Source: Serratia liquefaciens (GTDB taxonomy: Bacteria; Pseudomonadota; Gammaproteobacteria; Enterobacterales; Enterobacteriaceae). From it: DNA of 64,000 bases. Where the stretch lies: the NCBI GenBank assembly GCA_012719855.1, contig JAAXZN010000049.1:39540-103539 (forward strand), written 5' to 3'. The translations under genes were made by a program, and so were the position numbers. Below the pieces are notes generated by a model, which saw nothing but the letters and a program-made list of their open reading frames with translations, did no database searches and had not been told where the DNA came from. Shown piece after piece: positions 50,052-59,421 of the stretch. The first letter of the stretch is position 1. Each line of letters begins with the position of its first letter.

Positions 50052-50079
50052 GTCAGGGTGCCGCCAATGGCACCCTGAC
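50052..50079. terminator. Hairpin after zntA
   Basis: GTCAGGGTGCC and GGCACCCTGAC form an 11-bp perfect stem with a GCCAAT loop, 13 bases after the zntA stop. There is no strong T-run. Bases 49917-50051 upstream of the outer-membrane operon are AT-rich and likely hold its promoter. Confidence 0.65.
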
Positions 50080-50091
50080 ATGTTGCTCTTA

Positions 50092-52407
50092 TTACTGACG
50101 TTTTTTCAGCAAGCGCAGGGCGTTGGCGGTGACCAGCGCGGTAGCGCCGGAGTCTGCGAGCACCGCCAGCCACAGCCCGGTCAGGCCCATCAGGGTGGTG
50201 ATCAGGAATATCCCTTTCAGCCCCAACGCAATGGTGATGTTTTGCCGGATATTGGCATGTGTGGCGCGCGAGATGCGGATCATCTCCGCTACGCCCAGTA
50301 GCCGATTGTGAGTCAGCGCTGCGTCGGCGGTTTCCAGCGCCACGTCGGTGCCGCTGCCCATGGCAATACCAATGCTGGAAGCTTTCATTGCCGGCGCGTC
50401 GTTGATGCCGTCACCGATCATCGCCGTTGGGCGCAGCTCGCTCAGCTCGGTCACCGCCCTCACCTTGTCTTCCGGCAGCAGCCCGGCGCGGTAATCCAGC
50501 CCCAGCTCAGCGGCAATCGCTGCGGCGGCACGCGGGTTATCACCGGTCAACATCACTCCGTTGATCCCCAGCGCATTCAGTTCGGCGATGGCCTGTTTGG
50601 CGTCGCTGCGCAGCGTGTCGCGCAGGGCCAGCAGGCCGATCGGCACGCCATCTTCCAGTACCACTACCGCCGTTTTACCGGCATTTTCCAACCGTTCCAC
50701 CTGGTCAGTACCCTGCCGATCCAGCAAGCCGGCAGCCAGCTTGGCCGGTGTGCTGATCAGCACGGTTTTACCGTCGACAATGCCTTCCACACCGACGCCG
50801 GCCAACGCGCGGCGATGCTGTGCCGGCGGCAGAGGGGCGCCATATTGTTCTGCGCGGTTGATAATGGCCTGCGCCAACGGGTGATGGGAGCCGGCTTCTA
50901 CCGCCGCGGCAAGGGTCAACAATGACTGTTCGCCGATGCTGTTGAGCGGCAGGACATCCGTGACCGTCGGCTTGCCTTCCGTCAGGGTACCGGTTTTGTC
51001 GAAGGCGATGGTTTGCACCTGGCCCAGTTGCTCCAGCGCGGCGCCACCTTTAATCAGCGCACCGCGACGGGTTGCCGCCGCCAGTCCGGAAGTAATGGCG
51101 GCTGGCGTGGAGATCACCAGCGCACAAGGACAGCCGATCAACAACAGGGTCAGGCCGCGATAAATCCAGACATCCCAGGGTTGCGCATACATCAACGGCG
51201 GAACCAGGATCACCGCAATGGCGAGCAACATGATGGCCGGTGTGTAGTAACGGCTGAAACGGTCGAGGAAACGCTCGATCGGCGCACGGCGCTCTTCGGC
51301 TTCTTCAATCAGCTGCAGGATGCGGTCAATGGCGTTTTTGCCCGGCTCGGAAATCACCTTCATTTGTGCGGCCTGATCGACCGATAAACTGCCCGCCGCC
51401 ACTTTCTGACCCTGCTGACGTTCGACCGGGACCGACTCGCCGGTCAGGGCGCTTTCGTCGAAGCTGGCGAACGGGTTGAGCAGTTCGGCATCGGCCGGCA
51501 GGCGACCGCCGGGAGCAATTTCAATCACATCGCCGGGGCGCAGGCTGGCGACCGGTACGCGTTTGCGTTCGGTTCCCCGCAGCAGCAGGGCATCTTCCGG
51601 GACCAGTTCCATCAGCGCCTTCACGCCACGGCGAGCGCGGTTGGCGGCATAGGATTCGAGCATTTCGCCGACCATAAACAGCAACAGCACCATGGCCGCT
51701 TCGGCGGTAGCGCCAATAAACAGCGCGCCGATGGCCGCCACGCTCATCAGGGTTTCAATGGCAAACGGCGTGCCCGAGCGGATCAATCGCAGCGCTTTGG
51801 TGGCGACCGGTGCCAGCCCTACCAGCGTGGTGGCGATAAAGGCAATTCGGCTCAGCTCAGGGTTGACCATGCTGAGCGCCCAACTGAGGATCATCAGCGC
51901 GGTGAGCAGCAGCAATGGGCCAAATTCCCCCAGGCGCGAAGGCTTTGGTGGCTCGGCTTGGGTTGCCTGAGTGCCAAGCAGGGTAAAACCGGCTTGTTTT
52001 ACCGCATCCTGAATGCGCAGGCTGAGATCGGACTGGCCGTCGACCACCAGCTTTTCAGTGGCAAACAGCACGCGGGCATTTGCAACGCCTGGAATAGCGG
52101 TAACGGCATTCTCAATTTTTTTGGCGCAGCTTGGACAGTCCATGCCCGTGACTTTCCAACTGTAGCGTTGACTACCGGCGAGGGGGGCGGCAACTAACCT
52201 GTCGCTCTCCTCGTCGGGATCCCCATGATCGTCAGCGCTGCAACAGCTGGCGCCATGATCGTGGCTATGGGCGTGCTCGCTGTGGTCAGCGGCATTTTGT
52301 TTTTCACTGCTGCAACCGTGCTGAGTTTTGCTGTGGCTGTGATTGCAACCGCAGCCGCCTTCGGCGTGGTTATGTTCCTGATGATTATGGTTTTCATGGT
52401 TATGCAT
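50092..52407 (-). CDS. zntA: Zinc/lead/cadmium-exporting P-type ATPase ZntA
   Basis: The 771-residue P1B ATPase has a heavy-metal domain with GMDCPSCAKKIENAV (about 93-107), eight spans, LTGES, the ion-binding IGCPCALVIS, the phosphorylation motif DKTGTLTEG, and GDGINDAPAM. Its first 65 residues are unusually rich in His and Cys (MHNHENHNHQEHNH, CGCNHSHS, CCSADDHGD), more than in E. coli ZntA. It exports Zn2+, Cd2+ and Pb2+. ATG 52407 follows GAGGGGG. ZntR controls it through the promoter just upstream. Confidence 0.96.
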   Translation of the reverse strand: MHNHENHNHQEHNHAEGGCGCNHSHSKTQHGCSSEKQNAADHSEHAHSHDHGASCCSADDHGDPDEESDRLVAAPLAGSQRYSWKVTGMDCPSCAKKIENAVTAIPGVANARVLFATEKLVVDGQSDLSLRIQDAVKQAGFTLLGTQATQAEPPKPSRLGEFGPLLLLTALMILSWALSMVNPELSRIAFIATTLVGLAPVATKALRLIRSGTPFAIETLMSVAAIGALFIGATAEAAMVLLLFMVGEMLESYAANRARRGVKALMELVPEDALLLRGTERKRVPVASLRPGDVIEIAPGGRLPADAELLNPFASFDESALTGESVPVERQQGQKVAAGSLSVDQAAQMKVISEPGKNAIDRILQLIEEAEERRAPIERFLDRFSRYYTPAIMLLAIAVILVPPLMYAQPWDVWIYRGLTLLLIGCPCALVISTPAAITSGLAAATRRGALIKGGAALEQLGQVQTIAFDKTGTLTEGKPTVTDVLPLNSIGEQSLLTLAAAVEAGSHHPLAQAIINRAEQYGAPLPPAQHRRALAGVGVEGIVDGKTVLISTPAKLAAGLLDRQGTDQVERLENAGKTAVVVLEDGVPIGLLALRDTLRSDAKQAIAELNALGINGVMLTGDNPRAAAAIAAELGLDYRAGLLPEDKVRAVTELSELRPTAMIGDGINDAPAMKASSIGIAMGSGTDVALETADAALTHNRLLGVAEMIRISRATHANIRQNITIALGLKGIFLITTLMGLTGLWLAVLADSGATALVTANALRLLKKRQ

Positions 52408-52447
52408 AACGTCCCCCTCAGGGCAGTTAATGAGCTTCTTGAAACAG

Positions 52448-52479
52448 ACTCTACACCCTGGAGTCCACTCCAGAGTCAA
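52448..52479 (-). promoter_or_regulatory. ZntR-controlled zntA promoter
   Basis: On the minus strand TTGACT (52479-52474) and TAGAGT (52453-52448) are 20 bases apart, the over-long spacer typical of MerR-family promoters. The spacer holds the dyad CTGGAGT-GG-ACTCCAG (52458-52473), the ZntR box. ZntR with zinc twists the DNA to align the two elements. Confidence 0.9.
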
Positions 52480-52896
52480 GCGACGGATGAGAATTATTGC
52501 TAACGGCGCATCTGAGGGGAGATTGGGGTGTTTCTTTCTGCCTATGTCGTTTATCGCGGGGACAACGAGCGCGAATCGGTCAAGCGGGCACGAGGCTATT
52601 AGTCAAAAAAAGAAAATGTTATTCCGGCAGGAACTAAAAAATACCGGCGGCTAATAATAAAGAGTTATTAATCTATGACGCTTTAGCAAAATTTAACTTT
52701 TGGCCGTCTAAATCCCAGCACGATTCGCTTGACCCTACAGGCCGCATTTTTGTTGGAGTTTGTTACCAACTCATGGCGTTTAAGTTTCATTAATATTGTA
52801 AAGAATGGAAAAAACCAGCAGAAATCGCCTTCGAAATGACAATAAATGGCTGATTATTTTATGTTCAGTTTTGCACCCCTGCCTATAATTGGAATC

Positions 52897-52919
52897 GATT
52901 ACCTTTTATAGCGGTAATC
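52897..52919 (+). promoter_or_regulatory. Dyad upstream of serralysin
   Basis: GATTACC and GGTAATC form a seven-base inverted repeat with nine bases between, 161 bases before the serralysin start. A TATAAT at 52884-52889 lies just upstream. It may be an operator or a leader hairpin; no regulator can be named. Otherwise 52480-53079 is AT-rich with no gene. Confidence 0.4.
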
Positions 52920-53004
52920 TTATTTGCTGATATATATGCATTAATTCTATCTAACACACTGCCGTTAACGGCGCATAAAGCCCTTCCCGTTAGCATGCGG
53001 TTAG

Positions 53005-54537
<1,533 letters not shown>

Positions 54538-54550
54538 CAGTCCAGACGGT

Positions 54551-54578
54551 AACGCCCGGTCCCGGTTGGTCGGGCGTT
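54551..54578 (+). terminator. Hairpin between serralysin and inh
   Basis: AACGCCCG and CGGGCGTT pair around a 12-base loop. No T-run follows. It may be a partial terminator or an mRNA 3' stabiliser that sets more protease than inhibitor. Confidence 0.6.
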
Positions 54579-54592
54579 ATACGGGAGCCGAT

Positions 54593-54970
54593 ATGAAGGG
54601 CAGCTTAGCGCACGCCGCCTTAGTGGCAGGCGGCATGATGGTTACGGGAGCAGTTATGGCCAGCAGTTTGGTTCTTCTCAGCGCGCAGTCACTGGCGGGG
54701 CAATGGCAGGTTGCCAATGCGGAACAGCAATGTCAGATACAATTTTTGGCCGACGAACAGCATGAAACCCACGGCTACGTCTTGGTCGATCGCCAGCATT
54801 GTTTGGAGAAGGTGTTAACCGCCGAGGTCGTCGGTTGGCGGCCGGCGCCGGATGGCATCGCTTTGCTTCGGGCGGATGGCAGTACGCTGGCGTTCTTCTC
54901 GCGCGATGGCGATATTTACCGCAACCAGCTTGGGGCCGATGATGGTCTGACGCTGAAGGCGCTGGTATAA
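54593..54970 (+). CDS. inh: Periplasmic serralysin inhibitor Inh
   Basis: The 125-residue precursor has a signal peptide (about 1-36). The mature lipocalin-like inhibitor begins near SLAGQWQVANAEQQCQ and has two cysteines (EQQCQI and RQHCLE) that form the usual disulfide. Inh blocks serralysin in the periplasm by inserting its N-terminus into the active site. GGGAG lies six bases before ATG 54593. It follows serralysin by 55 bases, as in other producers. Confidence 0.93.
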   Translation: MKGSLAHAALVAGGMMVTGAVMASSLVLLSAQSLAGQWQVANAEQQCQIQFLADEQHETHGYVLVDRQHCLEKVLTAEVVGWRPAPDGIALLRADGSTLAFFSRDGDIYRNQLGADDGLTLKALV

Positions 54971-54975
54971 CAACA

Positions 54976-54998
54976 GCGGGTTCGGTAGCCGAACCCGC
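54976..54998. terminator. Hairpin between inh and yhhN
   Basis: GCGGGTTCGG and CCGAACCCGC form a ten-base stem with a TAG loop, between two convergent genes. There is no T-run. Confidence 0.6.
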
Positions 54999-55009
54999 CC
55001 TGATGAGCC

Positions 55010-55636
55010 TTAAAGGTACAGAGAACGTACGATCAGGAAATGGCCGGAGAAATAGCAGAAAGCCACCAACGCATCCGCGGCGCGGAAGGTCCAACGATAG
55101 CGGTTTACCAGCCACACCACATTGGCCAGCAGCAGCAGTGATGTGCCCGCCAGCAGCGAGAAACCGAAATCGGTGCTGCGCATAAAGTATTGTTCACCCG
55201 CCAGCCACACCATCAGCAGCGTCATGGCTACATAGGTGGCGATCGGCCAACGCATTTCTTCCAACCGCGTCCAAATCGTCGCCAGTAACAGCACGCCGAT
55301 AATCAGCAGCGCCAGCGGCAGCGGCCAAAACAGGCTGAAGGTCATCTGGCTGGCGAAGCTCAGGGTATACAGCAAGTGCGAAAGGAAAAATGCCCCGATG
55401 GCGTAAAGCACGCGCTCGCGCGGTAGCAGCAGCAGAGTGTCGGCGATCAAGGTTGCCAGCAGGCCGAGGACGATCAAATACCCGGCAGGCCCCAACACCG
55501 GCGCCTGCCAGGCCAGCAATAACAGCAACAGCAGGGTGATGGGCTTAAACACCCAACGCTGCCAACGCGGCCCGCGGTAGGAGGCATCGACGAACAGCCA
55601 ACCGGAAAAGAATACGGCAAGGAACGGCCAACTCAT
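55010..55636 (-). CDS. yhhN: Lysoplasmalogenase-family membrane protein YhhN
   Basis: The 208-residue TMEM86/YhhN-family protein has about eight spans. [40 protein letters not shown] and the C-terminal [15 protein letters not shown] match E. coli YhhN closely. The family includes lysoplasmalogenases, but the bacterial substrate is uncertain. ATG 55636 follows AAGGAAG; longer frames upstream were rejected. In E. coli it sits between zntA and yhhM; here it is flanked by two insertions. Confidence 0.93.
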   Translation of the reverse strand: MSWPFLAVFFSGWLFVDASYRGPRWQRWVFKPITLLLLLLLAWQAPVLGPAGYLIVLGLLATLIADTLLLLPRERVLYAIGAFFLSHLLYTLSFASQMTFSLFWPLPLALLIIGVLLLATIWTRLEEMRWPIATYVAMTLLMVWLAGEQYFMRSTDFGFSLLAGTSLLLLANVVWLVNRYRWTFRAADALVAFCYFSGHFLIVRSLYL

Positions 55637-56034
55637 TATGTCTTCCTTATTCATTATGGGAACCGCAGCAGCCGATTCCAAATTGTCACCAGTGTCACTT
55701 CCTGATTGCAGTGTAGGCAGCGCCCCTGCAATCGACAATGCTTTCTTGCTGATGAACGGTAACTTATTTGCAGAGCAAGAAAGGGCGGCGAAGTTTCTTT
55801 CGAACAAACCTGCTGACAATGGCGGTTCAAGCGTTGCGGATCATTTTCTGAGAGCCATCACGTTCAGATGAGAATGCTAATTAATTAGTCATTAATGCTG
55901 TGCGTGACAATAATAGCTAAGGATTAATCTTAGAATCTCATTATTATTTAGCAGGTTGGGTCACTGTATTTGCAGTTTTAGCTTTTTTAGACCCACCATC
56001 GGTCCCGCTTGATACATGATGTTTCTGGGGAGTT
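55637..56034. other. AT-rich intergenic region at the island's left edge
   Basis: These 398 bases hold no gene. The last 160 are markedly AT-rich compared with the yhhN side and end in GGGGAG before recombinase 1. They probably hold the promoters of yhhN (leftward) and of the recombinase (rightward), and mark the left junction of the regulatory island. Confidence 0.5.
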
Positions 56035-56592
56035 ATGCAATTGGAAATAAGAAAATATCTGAATGAATCAGAAATAAAAAAAATGATAAAAAATATAAAG
56101 GGAGGACTGAATTCGATAAGGGACAGTTGCATGATCACCATGTGCTTTGTTCACGGTTTACGGGCCAGCGAGTTAAGCCGTATGACGGTGGACAATATAG
56201 AACTCGCCGAGCGGCGGGTTTTTATTTCGCGATTGAAGAATGGTCTGTCGGTTCAGCACCCATTACAACCTGATGAGACCCTGATGCTTAAACGCTGGCT
56301 GGATTACCGCAAAGACAGCCCGCACGCCGGCCAGCCCTGGTTGTTTCTATCGCGCAAAGGCGGCCGGTTATCACGCCAGCAAATCTACCGACTGATCCGC
56401 GATTACGGTAAGGCGGCCTGTCTCGAATTACCAGCCCATCCCCATATGTTACGCCACGCCTGCGGCTACAGTCTGGCAAATAAAGGTATGGATACCCGAC
56501 TGATACAGGATTATCTCGGCCACCGGAATATTCAGCATACGGTACTCTATACCGCCAGCAATGTCCGACGTTTCAAAAGAATAGAATTTTAA
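56035..56592 (+). CDS. FimB/FimE-type tyrosine recombinase 1
   Basis: The 185-residue protein is a minimal phage-integrase-family catalytic domain, like FimB/FimE. All active residues are present: Arg43 in HGLRASELSR, His137 and Arg140 in HPHMLRHACG, His163 in YLGHRNIQH, and Tyr172 in LYTASN. GGGGAG lies four bases before ATG. The first 30 residues are Lys-rich. No inverted repeats of useful size flank this gene; its likely target is the switch at 58524-58830, 2 kb away. It faces the tandem-HTH regulator gene tail to tail. Confidence 0.92.
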   Translation: MQLEIRKYLNESEIKKMIKNIKGGLNSIRDSCMITMCFVHGLRASELSRMTVDNIELAERRVFISRLKNGLSVQHPLQPDETLMLKRWLDYRKDSPHAGQPWLFLSRKGGRLSRQQIYRLIRDYGKAACLELPAHPHMLRHACGYSLANKGMDTRLIQDYLGHRNIQHTVLYTASNVRRFKRIEF

Positions 56593-56701
56593 CTTTTGGT
56601 CGGGGCTTAATTCGTTCGATATTGCCGCAGTGTTAACGTATTACCGATAATTAAGCGATGGCTTTTTCCCTATTGGCCATGGCTGAATGTTTAATACTTA
56701 T

Positions 56702-57454
56702 TCAGCGTGGATTGGGTCGGTTTTTTTCTGGCTCGGTATTGTAGTGTTCGGCGGCGGCAAACAATGCCACCTCATGGGGCACGTTAAGTCGCCGCATAAT
56801 ATTGTGCTTTTGACCACTGACCGTTTTGACGCTTTTCCCCAGCGACTGTGCGGTCGCCGTGACGCTGCCGTTGCACAGCAGAGCGGTCAACACCTGTTGT
56901 TCCGCCGCCGGCAAGGCAACTTGCGCAGTGGTGTGGTGCGTGCCGTAAAGCAGCGCCCCCAGCGCATAGAGCTCGCCGTTGTGCCGCAAGCCGGCTTTGT
57001 CCATTGCTCGCTTTTTATGGCTGGAAATGGTGCGAATATCTCGGTTCATGCGGGCGGCCAACTGCCAGGGGTGCATACCGCCGAGCAATGTCAGTAATAC
57101 CCGACTCTCAGTTAGCGTCAAGAATGGCAGGCTTTGTGGCTGTTTGGCGGCCAGACCGGGGGCAATGTTCAGCACGCCTAACAGACGGTGCCAGGCGGGG
57201 GCGGAAAACGGTGCCAGCAGGCTCAGCTTCAGGTCATGCCGACAGGACTTCAGCACCACCAGTTGCCACAGTAGCGGCAGCCAGTTGACGCCGCCGGTAT
57301 GGGGCAGGGGCTCCAGCCGCACGGCGCTTTCGGCGGCGGGGTGTAGTTTAAGGACAATACTGGGCAGACTGTCTGCCGTGGCGATATTACGCAGCAGGTC
57401 CTGCTCCCTGGGGGCGGGGAAATAGCCGGTGTGCTCGTTAACGGTCAAACGCAT
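56702..57454 (-). CDS. LuxR-type regulator with two tandem HTH domains
   Basis: The 250-residue protein has two LuxR-type HTH units: residues about 112-168 (LTLTESRVLL..TISSHKKRAMDKAGL) and about 181-236 (LPAAEQQVLT..TVSGQKHNIMRRLNV). The first is RcsB/FimZ-like (compare KTISSQKKSAM in RcsB). The N-terminal 110 residues resemble the second half of a receiver (LKLSLLAPFSAPAW..LAAKQ) but lack the phospho-acceptor. AGGAGAG precedes ATG 57454. It is the third gene of a minus-strand set downstream of the switch. DNA binding is expected; targets are unknown. Confidence 0.85.
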   Translation of the reverse strand: MRLTVNEHTGYFPAPREQDLLRNIATADSLPSIVLKLHPAAESAVRLEPLPHTGGVNWLPLLWQLVVLKSCRHDLKLSLLAPFSAPAWHRLLGVLNIAPGLAAKQPQSLPFLTLTESRVLLTLLGGMHPWQLAARMNRDIRTISSHKKRAMDKAGLRHNGELYALGALLYGTHHTTAQVALPAAEQQVLTALLCNGSVTATAQSLGKSVKTVSGQKHNIMRRLNVPHEVALFAAAEHYNTEPEKNRPNPR

Positions 57455-57493
57455 ATCATCTCTCCTGCAATCAAATGAAAAATAGCGCCGGGG

Positions 57494-57664
57494 TTAAAAC
57501 ACCCAGTAGAGCAGCAGCGCAAACAGACACCAGAGCAGTGCACTGAGAGCAAACACCAGATCCCAGGCAAACTGTTCCAGGTAATACAGGGTTCTTTTGG
57601 TCAAGAGCGGGTTATCCCCCTTGGTTTGAAAAAGCCGGGGCCGATTAAACGCAACGCTGTTCAT
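57494..57664 (-). CDS. Small single-span membrane protein (56 aa)
   Basis: The frame reads MNSVAFNRPRLFQTKGDN, a polar stretch with several basic residues, then a hydrophobic Trp/Leu-rich helix from about residue 33 to the end (WDLVFALSALLWCLFALLLY). It fills the gap between the CaiF/GrlA-like and tandem-HTH genes, with 39 bases to the latter. The ribosome-binding site is weak. It resembles in kind the 39-residue membrane protein of the opposite arm of the island. No family recognised. Confidence 0.5.
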   Translation of the reverse strand: MNSVAFNRPRLFQTKGDNPLLTKRTLYYLEQFAWDLVFALSALLWCLFALLLYWVF

Positions 57665-57742
57665 GTCATCACGGCCTGGCCCCGGTGGGAAAAGTTGTCT
57701 ATAAGCAACGTCCCCAACGAGGGGAGCGAAGAGGGCCGGCTA

Positions 57743-58123
57743 TTACAGATGCAGTTCGCTCCACGGTCGCTGAAGCAGCTGTGCCCAGACGTTTTGCCTG
57801 TCTTCACTGTGAACCCGGGTGCTCTTCGTTCGTAATGGCTGGGGTTGGCTTACTGTGCGGATCCAGACCCGCAGTTCCTGGCGGTGCGATCGCGGATGGG
57901 TGTAAACGTGTTGATCGCAGGTGATGCAAGGGCTGTGCACTATATAGCGCAGAATATAACCCGCCTTGCGGCGCGATACGTTAAAGGCCTGCATGATGCG
58001 TTGGCGGTTCAGATAGTGGTTTTGCAGCAACCCCCAGGTGGCCACAATACGACATAACGGCTGTTCGGCCAGTTGCGCTACCGTTTCTGGCAGGGTGATA
58101 TTCTCGTCATGCTGAAGCTTCAT
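57743..58123 (-). CDS. CaiF/GrlA-family transcriptional regulator
   Basis: The 127-residue protein aligns by eye with CaiF: PLCRIVATWGLLQNHYLNRQ with PLYLLIAEWMMAENRWVIAR, then a winged-helix core (IMQAFNVSRRKAGYILRYI) and a shared IxC. CaiF and GrlA activate carnitine and LEE genes respectively; related proteins control fimbrial operons in other enterobacteria. ATG 58123 was chosen because GGGGA and AGGAGA lie just upstream and it gives CaiF length. It is the first gene read leftward out of the switch region, behind a 400-base leader. Confidence 0.75.
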   Translation of the reverse strand: MKLQHDENITLPETVAQLAEQPLCRIVATWGLLQNHYLNRQRIMQAFNVSRRKAGYILRYIVHSPCITCDQHVYTHPRSHRQELRVWIRTVSQPQPLRTKSTRVHSEDRQNVWAQLLQRPWSELHL

Positions 58124-58523
58124 AAAGTCCCCAGTCTCCTTGATCAATGAATAGTTGTTAGGGTGGCCTTCAGTCGCCGCGCCATTTCCCACAGGACGCT
58201 ATCGGCCAGGTAACTTTGCCATTTTCATTTCACCAACCGGTTATTTTGGGATGGCAACGTATAACTTTTCTTCCACCCGATGCTTCTGATTAATTAATGG
58301 AGTCGCTGTTGGATAGCTTGAAAAAAGCATTTGTGAAGCTGCCGTCACTATTGGGTGCTTTCTTCATATGCACGTTTCCATCAATATTTCCACCCTTGCT
58401 ATTTTAAGGGAGGATCAGGTGCCAAGATGCAAAATTGCCACACAGTATATTTGTTTGAGTTATTTTTTATTTCCCCTTTAATTTCAATTGGTTATTCTTG
58501 TTTCTGATGTGCTGAAAATGCGA
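58124..58523 (-). promoter_or_regulatory. Long leader between the switch and the CaiF/GrlA-like gene
   Basis: These 400 bases contain no confident gene. A fixed promoter candidate on the minus strand, TTGAAA-N17-AATAAC (about 58489-58461), could also read into the regulator without the switch. The region is AT-rich and resembles the H-NS-sensitive leader of fim-type promoters. Confidence 0.4.
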
Positions 58524-58830
58524 CATTTTGGACCAAAGTGTGACATTCAGATAATTAAGCTGATTTTTTTGTATTTTGGTATGGCAATGTTTCATTTTGT
58601 GCTGAATACAGCCTATTTATCAGTGCATATATCTAAAAATAAAATGACGTTGCCTCACTGTTTAATTGAGTTAATTTATTTAACAAAGGTTCGCTCTTGC
58701 GGGCCTTTTTTATTTATTTTCGTGGGTGGTTGATATTGAAGGGAATAAAATTATTGCGTAAAAGCGGGGGGTATTCTTATTGACTTGAAATTGTACAAAA
58801 CTAAGATATGTAACACTTTGGTCCAAAATG
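58524..58830. repeat. Putative fim-type invertible element (307 bp)
   Basis: Left repeat 58524-58545 and right repeat 58809-58830 are 22-bp inverted copies that match at 21 of 22 positions (core CATTTTGGACCAAAGTGT, mismatch at position 19). The 263 bases between are AT-rich. A rightward promoter candidate TTGAAA (58785-58790) with TGTAAC (58809-58814, 18-base spacing) sits at the right end, pointing away from the left regulator set in the present orientation. A recombinase gene lies 14 bases to the right. Length is close to the 314-bp fimS switch of E. coli. Confidence 0.82.
58686..58713 (+). terminator. Intrinsic terminator inside the invertible element
   Basis: AAGGTTCGC and GCGGGCCTT pair (two G-U pairs) around TCTT and are followed by TTTTATTTATTTT. 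It works rightward in the present orientation. After inversion it would face left and stop recombinase 2 mRNA inside the switch. Confidence 0.7.
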
Positions 58831-58844
58831 ACCTATTTTTCACC

Positions 58845-59402
58845 TCACTTTTTTTGCCATAATCCAATAAAGCGATTGGGATTGCTGGCGGTATATATCA
58901 CCGTATGTCGAATATTCCGGTGACCCAGATAATCCTGAATCAAACGCGTGTCGACGCCCGAATCCGCCAGTGCAAAGCCACAGGCATGCCGCAGCATATG
59001 TGGGTGCGATGACACCGTAATATTGGCGGCCTCGCCGTAACGTTTAATCAAGTAATGCACGTGTTTACGCGTCAGTTGGCCGCCTTTTTGCGACAGAAAT
59101 AGCCACTCGCTGTCAGCATCGCGCCACCTGCCGCGCAAATTCAGCCAGCACAACAAGTGCGGCAGCTCATCTTGCGCCAGGGGATGCACGGTCGAAAAAC
59201 CGTTCTTCAGGCGACGGATATAAATCACGTTATCGCGCAAATCGATATCAGATATTTTTAACTGACAGGCTTCGCTGGCGCGCAGCCCATGGATAAAACA
59301 CATCTGTATTAAACAACGGTCACGCTCCGGATGTTTTCCAATGTGCGTGGCAAACAGAATGTCATTTATTTCACCGAGAGTGAGGTGTTTTCGAGTTTTC
59401 AT
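58845..59402 (-). CDS. FimB/FimE-type tyrosine recombinase 2
   Basis: The 185-residue protein is close to FimB/FimE: Arg41 in HGLRASEACQL, His135 and Arg138 in SSHPHMLRHACGFALAD, His161 in DYLGHRNIRH and Tyr170 in IYTASNPNRF, all present. ATG 59402 follows GGAG; an upstream extension with no recombinase similarity was rejected. The gene reads toward the switch and ends 14 bases from its right repeat, as fimE does beside fimS. It is divergent from the right-hand regulator set. Confidence 0.93.
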   Translation of the reverse strand: MKTRKHLTLGEINDILFATHIGKHPERDRCLIQMCFIHGLRASEACQLKISDIDLRDNVIYIRRLKNGFSTVHPLAQDELPHLLCWLNLRGRWRDADSEWLFLSQKGGQLTRKHVHYLIKRYGEAANITVSSHPHMLRHACGFALADSGVDTRLIQDYLGHRNIRHTVIYTASNPNRFIGLWQKK

Positions 59403-59421
59403 TATTTTGGCTCCATATACC

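Noticed and set aside
55957..55995. TGGGTC/GACCCA inverted repeat upstream of recombinase 1, considered as a second inversion site
   Set aside because: Only six bases match and both copies are 27 bases apart; too small for a recombinase substrate of this type.
57626..57835. Plus-strand frame of 69 codons opposite the left regulator set
   Set aside because: It lies antisense to the CaiF/GrlA-like and 56-residue genes and has no family resemblance.
58290..58367. 25-codon frame on the minus strand in the leader of the CaiF/GrlA-like gene (MKKAPNSDGS...)
   Set aside because: The ribosome-binding site is weak and nothing supports it beyond position; a leader peptide remains possible but not callable.
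58488..58733. Open frame of 81 codons crossing the left repeat of the switch
   Set aside because: It has no ribosome-binding site and AT-driven composition, and inversion would destroy it.
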